Program-made: the position numbers and the translations under genes
Notes under the pieces: model-generated
Told to the model about the DNA's origin: nothing
What the model saw: the letters and a program-made list of their open reading frames with translations, nothing else
Databases searched by the model: none
Part shown: positions 35,407 to 44,604 of the stretch, piece after piece
How positions within the stretch are numbered: position 1 is the stretch's first letter
Layout: each line of letters opens with the position of its first letter
NCBI GenBank assembly: GCA_035415725.1
Contig: DAOOGN010000007.1
Location: 1-64,000, forward strand
Length of the DNA: 64,000 bases
Direction of reading: 5' to 3'
DNA from: DSWT01 sp035415725
GTDB lineage: Bacteria > Chloroflexota > Anaerolineae > B4-G1 > SLSP01

Positions 35407-38343
35407 TCACGTCAGGGGTAAGATGAAAGAAAAAGTTGACCCTACGCCAGGCGTGGATTCCGCCCAAATTTTGCCGTTGTAATGGGTCACGATTTCGTGA
35501 CAAATCACCAATCCTAATCCTGTGCCCCTGGGCTTCCCATGCAGGGCATCTCCCCCCTGGTAGAAACGTTGGAAGAGATGCCGCAACCCGGCCGGGGACA
35601 TCCCCACGCCGGTATCGGCGACAGAGACCAGCCCGCCCTCTGTTGCCGGCACATTCCACTCCCGGATGACTGTACCGGCCGGCACGCGCTGCGTGGTGAT
35701 GGTCACCTGCCCTTGCGCGGTGAACTTAATGGCGTTGGTGATCAGATTGGACAAGACCTGCTTGAGGCGTTCGGGATCGGCCAGAAGCGGCAGCGGTGCG
35801 GCGTCCGGATTCACCGTCAGCGTTAGTCCCTTCATCTCAGCCTCGACACGCAACGGCGTCAGCACTTCCTGGAGCAAAGGCATCAGGTCACATGGCTGAT
35901 CATTCCACACCAGCGTCCCTGCGTCCAAAGCCGCGATGTCTAACACGTCATTGATGAGGGTCGTCAGATGCTCCCCTTCCAACGCCATGATTTCGAAGTT
36001 GTGCTCCACTTGCTCGATGGCGCGTTGGACTTCTTCATCGGCGGTGGATAAAGCCGGCTTAATCGAACGCTCAAAAGTGCGTGAGATGAGTTTGGTGAAT
36101 CCCAGAACCGCCGTCAAAGGAGTGCGCAATTCGTGGGAAACGGTGGAAATGAATTCGGACTTCATGCGATCCACTTCGACCTCGTGCGTGATGTCCCGCA
36201 GGATGAAGATGACCGCACTGCTGTCGCCCAGGGTGGTGACCGATGCCCGTAAAATCAACTCCGTCAGCTCCATGGTGTTCGACGCCGAGAAGCGAGGTGA
36301 ATCCAACGTCATATCCGCGGTGTAGACCATGCCAGGGCGCGCCAGAGATTGCGCCATGACGGCGGACAACTCCGGAACAGGCAAAACGTCCGCCAGGGAT
36401 TGCCCCAGCAGTGAACGAGCAGAGAGGCGAACTAACCGCTCAAAGGCCGGATTAACGAGCTGCATCCGCCCGGTCGGATCGGTGACCAGCAGGGCATCCG
36501 CCATATTTTGCAGGATCGCGTTAAGCCGGTTGCGATCATTGAACATAATCCGGGTGCGGCGTTCGATTTCCTCTTCTAGTTGATGCTGATTGACCTGCAT
36601 GCGTTGCAGTAGTTCGGTGTTTTCGACGGCCAGTGCAACCTGCGAGGCCAGTTTTTCAATCCACCGTACCTCTGCTGTCGTATACGATAGATGCCCCGTC
36701 CGCTGCCCTAATCCCCACAAACCGACCACCCGCTCTCCAACCTGCAGCAGGAGCGCCAATTCGATAGACCACCGCTCCATAAAGTCGAGGATTTCAGAGG
36801 GCGCCCAGTCTGGAGGTGCAGAGCGCACGATAGGCTCACTGCCGTGACTGACCCACACCGATAACCCCTGGCTCAACATCAACCCCGGACTCCCATTGTC
36901 GGCAGCGGATACCAGCGATTCTCCGGCGTTGTCGAGCACCCATAAAACACCACCGGCTGCGCCGATCTGTTGTGGCAAATCCTCCGTCAACAATGTGGTC
37001 AATTGTTCCAGACGGATAGCGCTGGTCAGTTTCTCGGTGATCCATTGGAACAGTTGGGGAACATCATAGCTACGGCGCGAGAAGAGCCGCTTCCCATAGG
37101 CCGATACCGGCGCACGTAACAGCCAAAACGCGGTTGCTGTCACGGCGGTGGCCACAAAAACCACCCTGGTTTCACTGACCCCAGCGGTCAACAACATCAG
37201 TCCCCAGCGCACGACCTCTTTGAGCAGAAAATAAACGCCGACTAACGCTAGACCTAACAGGAAATGCACGAAGACTTGCAGAGCTAACGTATCCACATCA
37301 AAGAGCCGATAGCGCGCCACCGCAATCGCCATCGTTATCGGCATCGCCACGAGGAAGAATGCAGTGACTTCGATCGTCAATAGGGCATGGCCGATAAGCA
37401 ATTCGGGCAACCCTGTCAGAAACAAATAGGGTAAGATGCCGCTGACTGCCCCTAAGGCTACCCACCGAATTTGTCCTCGCGCCGCCGGCTGCCGCACCGT
37501 CAACGCCGTATGGACGATGCTCACCACCCCGGCAGACAACATCGCCAATCCAATCCAGGAGCTTGTCTGCGCGGCCAGCAGGAACTGCCGCAGCGGCGTA
37601 TCCCCTGACGTAAAACCATAGAGCAAAGAGAATGCCGGATTAACCACGTGAAGCCAGGGTAACTTTTTCGCCAGGGACGGGGAGGTTATTTTCGCTACCG
37701 GGAAGATGAGCAGAAGGTGGCAAACGGTGCTAAAAAGCAGCGCGCGCGTTAAGAATTTGAGTATGCTCTCTATAACGAAAAGGCCGGGGTGAACTAAGGT
37801 CATCACCTGAAAATGGAGTAACAGGTTCAACGCCAGACACAGAGCACTGAGGAAAAGCAGGCGGGCGGCAGCCTCGGCAGGATAATGCCACACCATGTAT
37901 GTCCCTATCACCAGAGAGATGATCGCCATCACGTACACCCCGAAGCGCAGTAACGGCAAACGTTCTACTGGGAAGGGTTGTAATGTGACCATGACGGTGC
38001 GCAAGGTTTGATCCCGTCGTACTTCATAAGGGATGGTCTGACCCACGTGCCAGGCGGGGGCAGGCTCGCCGCGCCAGGAGCGTTCCCCCCATTCCCAGAT
38101 GCTCACACCGTCGATGGCAACAATTTCATCGCCTTTTTTAAGGTCAGCCATGGTCGCATCCAGGCGCGTCGCCACCCGCAATCCCGATGTCATGAACTCC
38201 GTCAACAGCACACCATCCGAGGGCAGCCGCGCTTGTATGGAGAGTGACACGATCACATATCCCATGCCGATAACGCCCATGAGCAGCCAAAGCAGGGGCC
38301 GAAAATATCTTTCCACGTGGCGAAGGGAGTCGTCAGATGTCAT
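35407..38343 (-). CDS. Membrane sensor histidine kinase (PDZ-like, multi-TM, GAF, PAS, HisKA, HATPase)
   Basis: 978 residues. One N-terminal helix is followed by a PDZ-like segment (MADLKKGDEIVAIDGVSI, about 65-140), then eight or so membrane helices (about 145-400), a GAF domain, a PAS domain, the HisKA box STVSHELRTPLTAVLGF with His737, and an intact HATPase (LSNLITNAIKFT, SVADTGVGMS, GTGLGL). It should phosphorylate the response regulator whose stop codon lies one base upstream of its start. The membrane sensor carrying a PDZ-like loop resembles kinases that feel envelope or lipid state. Ligand unknown. Confidence 0.9.
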   Translation of the reverse strand: MTSDDSLRHVERYFRPLLWLLMGVIGMGYVIVSLSIQARLPSDGVLLTEFMTSGLRVATRLDATMADLKKGDEIVAIDGVSIWEWGERSWRGEPAPAWHVGQTIPYEVRRDQTLRTVMVTLQPFPVERLPLLRFGVYVMAIISLVIGTYMVWHYPAEAAARLLFLSALCLALNLLLHFQVMTLVHPGLFVIESILKFLTRALLFSTVCHLLLIFPVAKITSPSLAKKLPWLHVVNPAFSLLYGFTSGDTPLRQFLLAAQTSSWIGLAMLSAGVVSIVHTALTVRQPAARGQIRWVALGAVSGILPYLFLTGLPELLIGHALLTIEVTAFFLVAMPITMAIAVARYRLFDVDTLALQVFVHFLLGLALVGVYFLLKEVVRWGLMLLTAGVSETRVVFVATAVTATAFWLLRAPVSAYGKRLFSRRSYDVPQLFQWITEKLTSAIRLEQLTTLLTEDLPQQIGAAGGVLWVLDNAGESLVSAADNGSPGLMLSQGLSVWVSHGSEPIVRSAPPDWAPSEILDFMERWSIELALLLQVGERVVGLWGLGQRTGHLSYTTAEVRWIEKLASQVALAVENTELLQRMQVNQHQLEEEIERRTRIMFNDRNRLNAILQNMADALLVTDPTGRMQLVNPAFERLVRLSARSLLGQSLADVLPVPELSAVMAQSLARPGMVYTADMTLDSPRFSASNTMELTELILRASVTTLGDSSAVIFILRDITHEVEVDRMKSEFISTVSHELRTPLTAVLGFTKLISRTFERSIKPALSTADEEVQRAIEQVEHNFEIMALEGEHLTTLINDVLDIAALDAGTLVWNDQPCDLMPLLQEVLTPLRVEAEMKGLTLTVNPDAAPLPLLADPERLKQVLSNLITNAIKFTAQGQVTITTQRVPAGTVIREWNVPATEGGLVSVADTGVGMSPAGLRHLFQRFYQGGDALHGKPRGTGLGLVICHEIVTHYNGKIWAESTPGVGSTFSFILPLT

Positions 38344-38344
38344 C

Positions 38345-38734
38345 TTAAGTCAAAGAGTTGATCTCCAATATCTCAGTTGTTTTTTCGAGAATATAATCGG
38401 GGTCAAAGGGCTTGGTCACATACTCATTGGCGCCGACCGAAAAGCCTGTTTCTCTGTCAATGGCCTGCCCTTTGGCCGTCAAAAGGATGACATAGATGCT
38501 GGAATCGGCCTCTTTGAGGCGTCGGCACACTTCATAACCATTGAGTTTAGGCATCATCACATCCAGGAAGACCAGACACGGCCGCTGGCTCAACGCCATC
38601 TCCAGCCCTTCCTCGCCATCGGCCGCCACCAGTAATTCGACCCCGTCATCTTCCAGGTCTTCGAGTGTTTGTTTCAACAGGATGCGAATGAATGCTTCAT
38701 CATCGACAATAAGGATTTTTTTATCCCTCTCCAT
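38345..38734 (-). CDS. Single-domain response regulator
   Basis: 129 residues consisting of one REC domain: acidic pair Asp11-Asp12, phosphoacceptor Asp58 in VFLDVMMP, Thr in LLTAKG and Lys108 in VTKPF. There is no output domain. The ATG at 38734 with GGAGG upstream is chosen; longer in-frame starts run into repeat D. It is the first gene of the operon with the histidine kinase and probably the cyclase, so it may pass the signal to another protein by contact. Confidence 0.9.
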   Translation of the reverse strand: MERDKKILIVDDEAFIRILLKQTLEDLEDDGVELLVAADGEEGLEMALSQRPCLVFLDVMMPKLNGYEVCRRLKEADSSIYVILLTAKGQAIDRETGFSVGANEYVTKPFDPDYILEKTTEILEINSLT

Positions 38735-38847
38735 ACCGACCTCCACAACACTGATACGATCCAACCGGTTTGCCATTGAGCCAAGCACTGAAAATACTGT
38801 ATCATCCTCCTGCCATTCTGTCAACAGCCGCATGAGATCTATGCAGG

Positions 38848-38985
38848 CCAGTACCGCGCGGTGCAAATACCTTCCCAGTTTATGCTTGCCAGGGATCGTC
38901 AGATCCCAGCGTAGCGCGCCAGAACCGCGGATCTGGCGATCCGCTCCGAGCATGGCTAACGGGGGTGAAATTTCTGCCTCGATGG
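38848..38985 (+). repeat. Repeat D, copy 2
   Basis: Same sequence as 33221-33348 with an extra small hairpin (GGGATC-GTCA-GATCCC) after CTTGCCA. It is flanked on the left by GCCAGTAC, the complement of the right end GTACTGGC of copy 1, so GCCAGTAC may be the true terminal inverted repeat. Confidence 0.75.
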
Positions 38986-38987
38986 GC

Positions 38988-39236
38988 TAGCCAACCTGGC
39001 GCAACAACTTATTTCCTGTACCGGGGTTGGCGCGGGTTTCGGTGTGCCAGGCGCTTTTAGATGACGAGATAGGCGTGTTTTTATAAGCCCATCCCCCCTG
39101 CCCCCCAGGAAGAGGGATTTTTGTAGGGGGTGTGGCGGGCAGCTTCGCTGCCCGCCACACCCCCCTCTTTTTCGCCCCCTTCTTCCCCGCTGGCGGGGGA
39201 GAAGGGGGCTGGGGGGATGAGAGGGGCAGCACCTAT
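38988..39236 (-). repeat. Family-A element, reverse orientation, nearly complete
   Basis: On the minus strand it runs from the GGTGCTGCCCCTCTCATCCC segment through the CCCCCGCCAGCGGGG hairpin, the 18-bp stem identical to that at 13995-14033, and ACACGCCTATCTCGTCATC to the GGCGCAACAACTTATTTCC region complement. Both outermost termini are missing. With repeat D it fills the 507-base spacer between the response regulator and metK. Confidence 0.8.
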
Positions 39237-39241
39237 GGAAG

Positions 39242-40456
39242 TTAACTCAGCCCGGCCGCTTGACGCAACACCTCGGCTTTGTCCGTCTTTTCCCAGGGCG
39301 CATCGATGTCGGTGCGCCCGAAGTGTCCATACGCCGCCGTCGCCCGGTAGATGGGACGGCGCAAGTTTAGATAGCGGATGATTGCTGCCGGCCGTAGATC
39401 GAAGTTCTCGTGAATCAGAGCCACAATCTGGTCATCGGCGATTTTGCCGGTGCCGAAGGTCTCTACCGCCAGCGACAAGGGGCGCGCTACGCCGATGGCA
39501 TACGAGATTTGCAGCTCCAGCCGATCGGCGATGCCCGCCGCCACCAGGTTTTTGGCGATGTAACGCGCCATGTACGAAGCCGAGCGATCCACCTTCGTCG
39601 GGTCTTTGCCGGAGAATGCGCCGCCGCCGTGACGCGCCACTCCCCCATACGTATCCACGATGATCTTACGCCCTGTCAGCCCGGAGTCGCCGGCCGGGCC
39701 GCCGATGACGAAGCGCCCCGTGGGGTTCACGTAAATCCGCGTCTGCTTATCCAGCATCGCGGCGGGAATCACCGGCTTGATGACCGACTCGATCACATCC
39801 ACGCGGATCTGCTCCTGGGTTATTTCTGGCGCATGCTGCGTGCTCACCACAACTGTGTCCACCCGCTTCGGCTTCCCGTAGGCATATTCGACCGTCACCT
39901 GGCTTTTGCCGTCGGGACGCAGATAGGGCAATGTGCCGTCCTTGCGCACGTCGGCCAGACGTTTGCACAGCTTGTGCGCCAGGGAGATGGTCAGCGGCAT
40001 CAGTTCCGGCGTCTCGTTGCAGGCGAACCCGATCATCATCCCCTGATCGCCCGCGCCGATCGCTTCGATTTCCGCATCGTTTATCTCGCCGGTTTTGGCT
40101 TCGAGCGCCTTGTCGACGCCCAGCGCGATGTCGCTGGACTGTTCCTTGATGCTGACGAGCACGCCGCACGTCTCGCCGTCGAAGCCGAACTTGGCACGGT
40201 TGTAGCCGATCCCCGTCACCACGTCGCGCGCCAACCGCGCGATGTCCACGTAGGTGCTGGTGGTGATTTCACCGGCGACCAGGATCAGGCCGGTCGTCGT
40301 CGAGACCTCGCACGCCACGCGCGCGTCGGGATCAGCGGCGATGATGGCATCCAGAACGGCGTCGGAAATCTGATCGCACATTTTGTCGGGATGACCCTCT
40401 GTCACCGACTCCGAGGTAAAGAAGAACTGCGGCGACTGCATAAATGTTGTTGCCAT
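39242..40456 (-). CDS. metK: S-adenosylmethionine synthetase
   Basis: 404 residues from ATG 40456 with AAGGAGG upstream; a longer in-frame start in the leader is not needed. Conserved segments: SVTEGHPDKMCDQISDA (ATP/Mg), EIEAIGAGDQGMMIGFA, PLTISLAHKL, the P-loop GGGAFSGKDPTKVDRSA, and VARPLSLAVETFGTG. It makes AdoMet from methionine and ATP in the cytosol. It is monocistronic and transcribed away from adenine deaminase. No SAM riboswitch lies in its leader, unlike the transsulfuration gene at 43684. Confidence 0.97.
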   Translation of the reverse strand: MATTFMQSPQFFFTSESVTEGHPDKMCDQISDAVLDAIIAADPDARVACEVSTTTGLILVAGEITTSTYVDIARLARDVVTGIGYNRAKFGFDGETCGVLVSIKEQSSDIALGVDKALEAKTGEINDAEIEAIGAGDQGMMIGFACNETPELMPLTISLAHKLCKRLADVRKDGTLPYLRPDGKSQVTVEYAYGKPKRVDTVVVSTQHAPEITQEQIRVDVIESVIKPVIPAAMLDKQTRIYVNPTGRFVIGGPAGDSGLTGRKIIVDTYGGVARHGGGAFSGKDPTKVDRSASYMARYIAKNLVAAGIADRLELQISYAIGVARPLSLAVETFGTGKIADDQIVALIHENFDLRPAAIIRYLNLRRPIYRATAAYGHFGRTDIDAPWEKTDKAEVLRQAAGLS

Positions 40457-40625
40457 TAAAAAAACCTCCTTTGAAATAGAAATAGTGAAAATGGAATAGT
40501 GAAAAGTTGAAAGTGACACGTTACCGGTTAAAAGTTAATCTGCACTCCCCATAGTCAGCCGAACGGCTGATGATACCCGCTTGCGCGTCGCAGCATTCTC
40601 GTTTCACGTTTCCCGTATCACAGTA

Positions 40626-40631
40626 TATAAT
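40626..40631 (+). promoter_or_regulatory. Candidate -10 box of the ade promoter
   Basis: TATAAT at 40626-40631 lies 70 bases before the ade start. The best -35 candidate, TTTCAC near 40602, is weak. The surrounding 244-base metK/ade spacer also has stuttered GAAATAG/GAATAGTGAAAA phrases and a GACTAACGACGACCTGACTA leader. Confidence 0.4.
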
Positions 40632-40700
40632 CGCAGTATCCACCCTGATTATCCGACTAACGACGACCTGACTATCGGACTATTTTTTAGGAGGACTACA

Positions 40701-42425
40701 ATGAATCGTGAAACTTTGCTACATACCCTGGCCGTCGCGCGGGGCGATGCCCCTGCCGACTTGCTGCTCACCCATACCCGCGTGGTCAACGTCTTTACCG
40801 GCGAAGTGCAAGATGTTGATGTTGCCATTGCCGGAGAAACCATCGCCGCCGTCGGAACAGGTTACACGGGCAAAACGACGCTCGACCTGCACGGCCATTA
40901 CCTCGTCCCCGGCCTCATCGATGCGCACGTTCACGTCGAATCGTCGCTGGCCGTCCCCGCGCAATTCGCCCGCGCCGTCGTCCCGCACGGTGTCACCACC
41001 GTCGTCTCCGATCCCCACGAGATAGCCAATGTGGCCGGCGTCGCCGGTATCCGCTATATGCTCGAAGCCTCCGCCGGGCTGCCGCTCACCGTGTTCGTCA
41101 ACCTGCCGTCCTGCGTCCCGGCGACACCTATGGGCACGTCAGGAGCGACATTGGAAGCTGACGACTTGCTGGCGTTGCGCGACCTGCCGCGCGTCCTGGG
41201 TCTGGCGGAATTCATGAACGTGCCCGGCGCGGTCCTCGGCCTGCCCGGCGCGCTGGAGAAGCTCCTTGCTTTCCGTGATAGGTCCATCGACGGACACGCC
41301 CCCGGCGCTACCGGTCCATGGCTCCAGGCCTACATTGCTGCCGGTCCCTCCACCGACCACGAGAGCATGACCGCCGCAGAAGCCCGCGAAAAAGCGCGCC
41401 TGGGGATGTACGTGCTCGTCCGTGAAGCCACCGCTGCCCGCAACCTGCACGCGCTGCTCCCCGTCATCACGCCGGAGAACGCGCGCCGCTTCGCCTTCGC
41501 CACCGACGACCGCCATCCCGCCGATCTCATCGAAGAAGGCAGTATCGACCACAATCTGCGGCTGGCGGTGGCCGCCGGGCTGCCGCCTATCACCGCGTTG
41601 CGCATGGCAACCCTCAACGCGGCTGAAGCCTTCGGCTTGAAAGATCGTGGGGCCATCGGGCCGGGCCGCCGCGCCGACCTGGTCGTCACGCCGTCGCTGG
41701 AAGACTTCCACGCTACGAAAGTTTTCGCCGGCGGGAAGCTTGTGGCGGCGGACGGCGTCCCTGTGGGTGAGTGGCCGCTTCCCCAGGCGGATGAAAGCTG
41801 CGTGCGCGGCAGCATCCACGTGGATGTCGATGCGCTCTCGTTCCGCATCCCGGCGGAGGGGACGCGCGTGCGCGCCATCGGCGTCATCCCTGACCAGATT
41901 GTGACCGACGAGCAGGTGATGGACGCATTCATTGTCAACGGTGAGGCAATCTCCGACGTTGCACGTGATCTGCTGAAGATGGCGACCATCGAACGCCATA
42001 ACTCCACGGGCAGGGTCGGCCTCGGTTTTGTGCACGGCCTGGGTCTTCAGCGCGGGGCGATTGCCGGCAGTGTGGGTCACGACTGCCACAACATCACCGT
42101 CGCCGGGGTGAGCGACGCCGAGATGCGCGCCGCCGTCCGCGCCGTCAAGGACATGGGTGGGGGGCTGGTCGCCGTCCGCGCCGGTGAGATGCTCGCCGGC
42201 GTGCCTCTTCCCATCGGCGGGTTGATGTCCGACCAGCCGGTCGAGGTCGTCCGCGCGCAAATGGATACGCTATTGGAACGTGTTAAAGAACTCGGTTCTC
42301 CCCTCCACGACCCCTTCATGCACCTCGGCTTCCTGGCTCTGGAAGTCATCCCCAAACTCAAGTTGACGGATCAAGGGTTGGTGGATGTAGAGAAGTTTGA
42401 TTTTGTCGCTTTGTGGGTGCCATAA
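40701..42425 (+). CDS. ade: Adenine deaminase
   Basis: 574 residues from ATG 40701 (AGGAGG at 40689-40694). Amidohydrolase fold with the metal-binding LIDAHVHVESS, then HGVTTVVSDPHEIANV, the TDDRHPADLIEEGSIDHNLR segment in the centre and a C-terminal Ade domain with GSVGHDCHNITVAG. It converts adenine to hypoxanthine for purine salvage. Length matches the bacterial Ade family. It is monocistronic. Confidence 0.93.
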   Translation: MNRETLLHTLAVARGDAPADLLLTHTRVVNVFTGEVQDVDVAIAGETIAAVGTGYTGKTTLDLHGHYLVPGLIDAHVHVESSLAVPAQFARAVVPHGVTTVVSDPHEIANVAGVAGIRYMLEASAGLPLTVFVNLPSCVPATPMGTSGATLEADDLLALRDLPRVLGLAEFMNVPGAVLGLPGALEKLLAFRDRSIDGHAPGATGPWLQAYIAAGPSTDHESMTAAEAREKARLGMYVLVREATAARNLHALLPVITPENARRFAFATDDRHPADLIEEGSIDHNLRLAVAAGLPPITALRMATLNAAEAFGLKDRGAIGPGRRADLVVTPSLEDFHATKVFAGGKLVAADGVPVGEWPLPQADESCVRGSIHVDVDALSFRIPAEGTRVRAIGVIPDQIVTDEQVMDAFIVNGEAISDVARDLLKMATIERHNSTGRVGLGFVHGLGLQRGAIAGSVGHDCHNITVAGVSDAEMRAAVRAVKDMGGGLVAVRAGEMLAGVPLPIGGLMSDQPVEVVRAQMDTLLERVKELGSPLHDPFMHLGFLALEVIPKLKLTDQGLVDVEKFDFVALWVP

Positions 42426-42484
42426 GGCGTGATGGGTCCTTCAAGCATCACGTTTCACGTATCACCCCTACCTCATTCGCTGAT

Positions 42485-43684
42485 TCACTCCAACGCCTGC
42501 GCCAAATCCGCGATAATGTCGTCTGCATCTTCAATGCCCAGAGCATAGCGCACCAGTGTATCTTTGATGCCGGAAGCCGCGCGCTCCGCCGGATCAAGCG
42601 ACACGAAGAGCGCCTGCTGCTGGACGACACTCTCCACGCCACCCAGCGTCGGCCCGAGGTAGGGCAGTTGCAAGCGGTCGATGAAACGGCTCGTGGTTTC
42701 CCTGTCGCCGGCCACCTCGAAGCTGACGACGCCGCCGAAGCCCGTCATTTGTCGCTGCGCCGTGGCGTAATCGGGGTGACTTGGCAGGCCGGGATAGTAA
42801 ACGCGCGCGACGGCGGGATGCCGCTCCAGGAATTGCGCCACGCGCATCCCGTTTTCGTTTTGACGGCGCACGCGCAGTTCCAGCGTCTTCAAGCCGCGCA
42901 GTAACAGATAGGCGTCATGCGGACTGCTAACGCCGCCGAGTAAGCCGCGCGTCTCTTCGATCTTCGTCAGCAGTCGGTGGGCACCGATGACGACTCCTGC
43001 GAGCACGTCGTTGTGACCCGCCAGGTACTTCGTCGCGCTGTGGATGACCAGGTCGATGCCGAGCGCCAACGGCTGCATGTTGATCGGGGTGGCGAAGGTG
43101 CTGTCGACGGCGGTGATGATCCCGCGCGGCCGGGCCATGGCCGCGATTTGCGCCAGGTCGGCGAGGCGTAAGTACGGATTGGTCGGCGTCTCGGCGAAAA
43201 TCAAACGGGTATTGGAGCGCACGGCGGCGGTGAGGGCCGCCAGGTCATCCACCGGCACAAGTGTTGTTGCGACGCCCCAACGCGGCAGAAAAGCTACGGT
43301 GAATTCCCGTGTGCGGCGATAACAGTCAGAAACCACGATGACATGGTCGCCGCCGGAAAGCAAGGCCAACAGCGTGGTTGTGATTGCATTCATCCCGCTG
43401 GCAAAGAGCACCGCGCGTTCGCCCCCTTCGAGGATTGCCAGTTTGCCCTCGACGGCAGCTACCGTCGGGTTACTGTAACGCCCGTACTCGTTGCGCAAGG
43501 GAAGGTCGCCGCCGGCCTCGCGCATTGCCCGGCGCTCGGCTTTGCATTCCATCAAGGTCAACACGTCCGCCGTATCCTCAAACGTATACGTGGATGTTTG
43601 GTAGATCGGGGTGGTCAGCGCGCCAAACGGTTGACGCTTCTCCTCCCCGGCGTGCACGGCTTGCGTCGAAATGTGATGAAACAT
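42485..43684 (-). CDS. Transsulfuration-type PLP enzyme (cystathionine gamma-synthase/sulfhydrylase family)
   Basis: 399 residues of the Cys/Met metabolism PLP family. The PLP lysine is in HSATKYLAGHNDV (near 220). ASGMNAITT, VDSTFATP and the C-terminal GGVESVVQQ are family hallmarks. Sequence alone does not separate cystathionine gamma-synthase, gamma-lyase, O-acetylhomoserine sulfhydrylase and methionine gamma-lyase. The SAM-I riboswitch in its leader argues for methionine biosynthesis (metB/metZ-like), because such genes are switched off when AdoMet is plentiful. Confidence 0.88.
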   Translation of the reverse strand: MFHHISTQAVHAGEEKRQPFGALTTPIYQTSTYTFEDTADVLTLMECKAERRAMREAGGDLPLRNEYGRYSNPTVAAVEGKLAILEGGERAVLFASGMNAITTTLLALLSGGDHVIVVSDCYRRTREFTVAFLPRWGVATTLVPVDDLAALTAAVRSNTRLIFAETPTNPYLRLADLAQIAAMARPRGIITAVDSTFATPINMQPLALGIDLVIHSATKYLAGHNDVLAGVVIGAHRLLTKIEETRGLLGGVSSPHDAYLLLRGLKTLELRVRRQNENGMRVAQFLERHPAVARVYYPGLPSHPDYATAQRQMTGFGGVVSFEVAGDRETTSRFIDRLQLPYLGPTLGGVESVVQQQALFVSLDPAERAASGIKDTLVRYALGIEDADDIIADLAQALE

Positions 43685-43717
43685 GGCAGATTCCTCACTC
43701 CCTGACTTCCAGACAAC

Positions 43718-43759
43718 AAAAAAGCCTCCTCAGCAGGCATCCTGGCTGAAGAGGCTTTT
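43718..43759 (-). terminator. Riboswitch-controlled terminator
   Basis: On the minus strand AAAAGCCTCTTCAGC pairs with GCTGAGGAGGCTTTTTT, a strong stem followed by a T run, between the SAM-I aptamer and the PLP-enzyme start. It is the expression platform of the riboswitch. Confidence 0.9.
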
Positions 43760-43778
43760 CGCAGCATCGTTATACTGT

Positions 43779-43961
<183 letters not shown>

Positions 43962-43989
43962 TACTCTCACTTAAGGTACAATGGGGGCG

Positions 43990-44017
43990 ATTGTAGCACA
44001 AGCGGAGAAAGTGTCAA
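43990..44017 (-). promoter_or_regulatory. Promoter of the SAM-riboswitch transcript
   Basis: On the minus strand TTGACA (44012-44017) and TACAAT (43990-43995) are separated by 16 bases. Transcription would start about 25 bases before the aptamer. Confidence 0.75.
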
Positions 44018-44026
44018 CCCTGGAAA

Positions 44027-44362
44027 GTAACGATTCAGCCGCCCTTGCCAGGTAGCGCCTGGGACTTTGAGGAGGGTGCATACTGGGTTGACACTTCGGC
44101 TATAGGTGCTGACCCTCTCATTCTCCCAACCCTCTTCTCCCCCGCAAGCGGGGAAGCAGGAGGGCGAAAAATGGGGATGTGGCGGGCGGCGAAGCCGCCC
44201 GCCACATCCCCTACAAAAATCTCTCTTCCCTGGGAAAAGGGAGATGGGCTTATGGAAACACGCCTATCGCGTCATCCAAGAGTCCTTTGCATACCAAAAT
44301 CTGCGCAAAACCTGCTATAGGGGACAAGTGGCTGCGCCAGGTTTACTGGCCTGAATAGATAC
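44027..44362 (+). mobile_element. Full-length family-A inverted-repeat element (336 bp)
   Basis: The longest copy. Left end GTAACGATTCAG (44027-44038), right end CTGAATAGATAC (44351-44362). It has all three inner hairpins: CCCCCGC-AA-GCGGGG, an 18-bp stem GGGGATGTGGCGGGCGGC with GAA loop (about 44174-44212), and CTCTCTTCCCTGGGAAAAGGGAGA. The long stem differs from the 13995 copy at paired positions on both arms, so base pairing is kept. Flanks show no clear duplication. Confidence 0.85.
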
Positions 44363-44410
44363 GACTGAAAAAAGTAGGTTCTTCAGGATTCCGTGGGGTC
44401 GAAATAAGAA

Positions 44411-44590
44411 ACCGGCCACGGATTTCACGGATTGACACGCAAAGTATAAAAAATCAGTGCAATCCGTGTCATTCTGTACTCGTCAGGATGATATTCAACA
44501 CAGCAGCGTGGGATTTTTACTGCCGAGAGCGCCGAGATTTATGCTATTTCTCTGCGTTCTCAGCGACCTCTGCGGTGCAAAACAGGCCAC
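44411..44590 (+). repeat. Repeat C, copy 2, with adjoining phrase repeat
   Basis: The 39 bp at 44433-44471 are the reverse complement of 30437-30475, while the next 20 bases (CTGTACTCGTCAGGATGAT) keep the same direction as copy 1. CTCTGCGTTCTCAGCGACCT follows near 44551, another phrase of a kind common in bacterial spacers. No gene is seen between the riboswitch and 44605. Confidence 0.75.
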
Positions 44591-44604
44591 TGCGTAACGA
44601 CTGT

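Noticed and set aside
40457..40700. SAM riboswitch upstream of metK
   Set aside because: The leader lacks the S-box core sequences and is low-complexity repeat; the only S-box seen is at 43779-43961.
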